A stretch of DNA of 5,174 nucleotides. Origin: Bacteroidales bacterium (GTDB lineage Bacteria > Bacteroidota > Bacteroidia > Bacteroidales > Bacteroidaceae). Shown one piece after another: positions 4,747-5,174 of the stretch. How positions within the stretch are numbered: position 1 is the stretch's first letter; each line of letters begins with the position of its first letter. A program made the translations under genes and the position numbers. The stretch spans positions 1-5,174 of the forward strand of contig SFFY01000081.1 of the NCBI GenBank assembly GCA_004556745.1. The letters are read 5' to 3'. The notes under the pieces were generated by a model. It had not been told where the DNA came from. It saw only the letters and a program-made list of their open reading frames with translations, and searched no databases.

Positions 4747-5174
4747 CATTGACATACCAGAGTATATAGGTAAAGGCATTATAGAACTCCTAATCCTCAC
4801 AGTCGGAGGCCTCCTTGTAGGTTGGATTACCCATACCTACTTTGCTCGTAAAGCAGCTATTGCGGAAGTTGAAGGAGAGGTGATGAAGAAACGGCTCGCC
4901 ATCTATGAGGAACTCTATAAGCGTCTCAATTCCCTCCTTGCGCAAGAGATTTTGCCATCTAGTTATACTGATAAGGCCATTAGCTTACTAAGGGAATCCG
5001 GTTTTGAGCGTGTAGAACAAGCTTCATTACCCACTTTGACAATGCTACATTCGGCAAAGAGTTTCACAGATGCTTATATGGAGCTTGATACTTTCATCAG
5101 CAATAATCGACTATATTACGAAACGGAAGTTGATAAAACGCTGCTTCTATTCACTAACTATTTTGCTATCTATC
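4733..5174 (+). CDS. Membrane-anchored helical protein of unknown function (second of the pair), cut by window edge
   Basis: From ATG at 4733 (or the adjacent ATG at 4736) 147 codons stay open to the right edge. Residues ~16-37 (IIELLILTVGGLLVGWITHTYF) form a transmembrane helix, then ARKAAIAEVEGEVMKKRLAIYEELYKRLNSLLAQ makes a charged amphipathic helix. It aligns with the previous gene product: VGWIT with VAYIT, EGEVMKKRLAIYEELYKRL with QGQLLEHRIQAYADVYRFM, and ELDTFISNNRLYYETEVDK with ELKNLLLTNDLYLEPNLRS. The two are therefore probably distant paralogues. The 14-bp overlap with the upstream stop suggests translational coupling, hence matched amounts and possibly a heteromeric membrane complex. 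The function is unknown and the C-terminal part is not in the window. Base composition is AT-rich, like its partner. Confidence 0.82.
   Translation, partial: MMDISIDIPEYIGKGIIELLILTVGGLLVGWITHTYFARKAAIAEVEGEVMKKRLAIYEELYKRLNSLLAQEILPSSYTDKAISLLRESGFERVEQASLPTLTMLHSAKSFTDAYMELDTFISNNRLYYETEVDKTLLLFTNYFAIY

Overview
The window looks like chromosomal DNA from a Bacteroidetes, probably Bacteroidales, with GC-rich genes. The evidence is a Bacteroidetes-type HU-HIG DNA-binding protein next to a VapE-family gene, the absence of Shine-Dalgarno sites at the starts, one match to the Bacteroidetes -7 promoter motif (TAnnTTTG), and intergenic arrays of short repeats. The genus cannot be fixed from this sequence.

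Layout. (1) 1-699, minus strand: the N-terminal 233 codons of a VapE-like protein (virulence-associated E / primase-helicase-like family). It runs off the left edge just before its expected ATP-binding loop, and it carries an unusual KR-rich hexapeptide repeat ahead of the conserved domain. (2) 700-1318: a divergent intergenic region of about 620 bp. It holds a ~127-bp imperfect inverted repeat (841-967), a minus-strand promoter candidate, a 17-bp direct repeat and a GC-rich repeat cluster. (3) 1319-1951, plus: an HU-HIG family DNA-binding protein with a C-terminal winged-helix-like extension. (4) 1952-2581: about 630 bp without a credible gene but full of structure. It has three iteron-like 14-mers, a perfect 20-bp palindrome, a cluster of six short hairpins with an 18-bp direct repeat, a GATTCGTG array and a hairpin just ahead of the next gene. 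(5) 2582-3922, plus: a complete UDP-glucose 6-dehydrogenase (ugd), closest in character to the HasB type. (6) 3940-4746 and 4733-5174 (cut by the right edge), plus: two overlapping genes for membrane-anchored helical proteins that I do not recognise. They resemble each other and are far more AT-rich than ugd.

How the parts may work together. VapE-like plus HU-HIG pairs recur in Bacteroidetes chromosomes, often near surface-polysaccharide loci and mobile regions (general family knowledge). Ugd makes UDP-glucuronate, a precursor for capsule, exopolysaccharide or LPS-type glycans, so the window may lie at the edge of a polysaccharide region, although no glycosyltransferase is visible. The overlapping paralogous pair lies 17 bp after ugd but has a different base composition. 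It looks like an acquired two-gene cassette and is the best candidate for an undescribed system here, with no function demonstrated.
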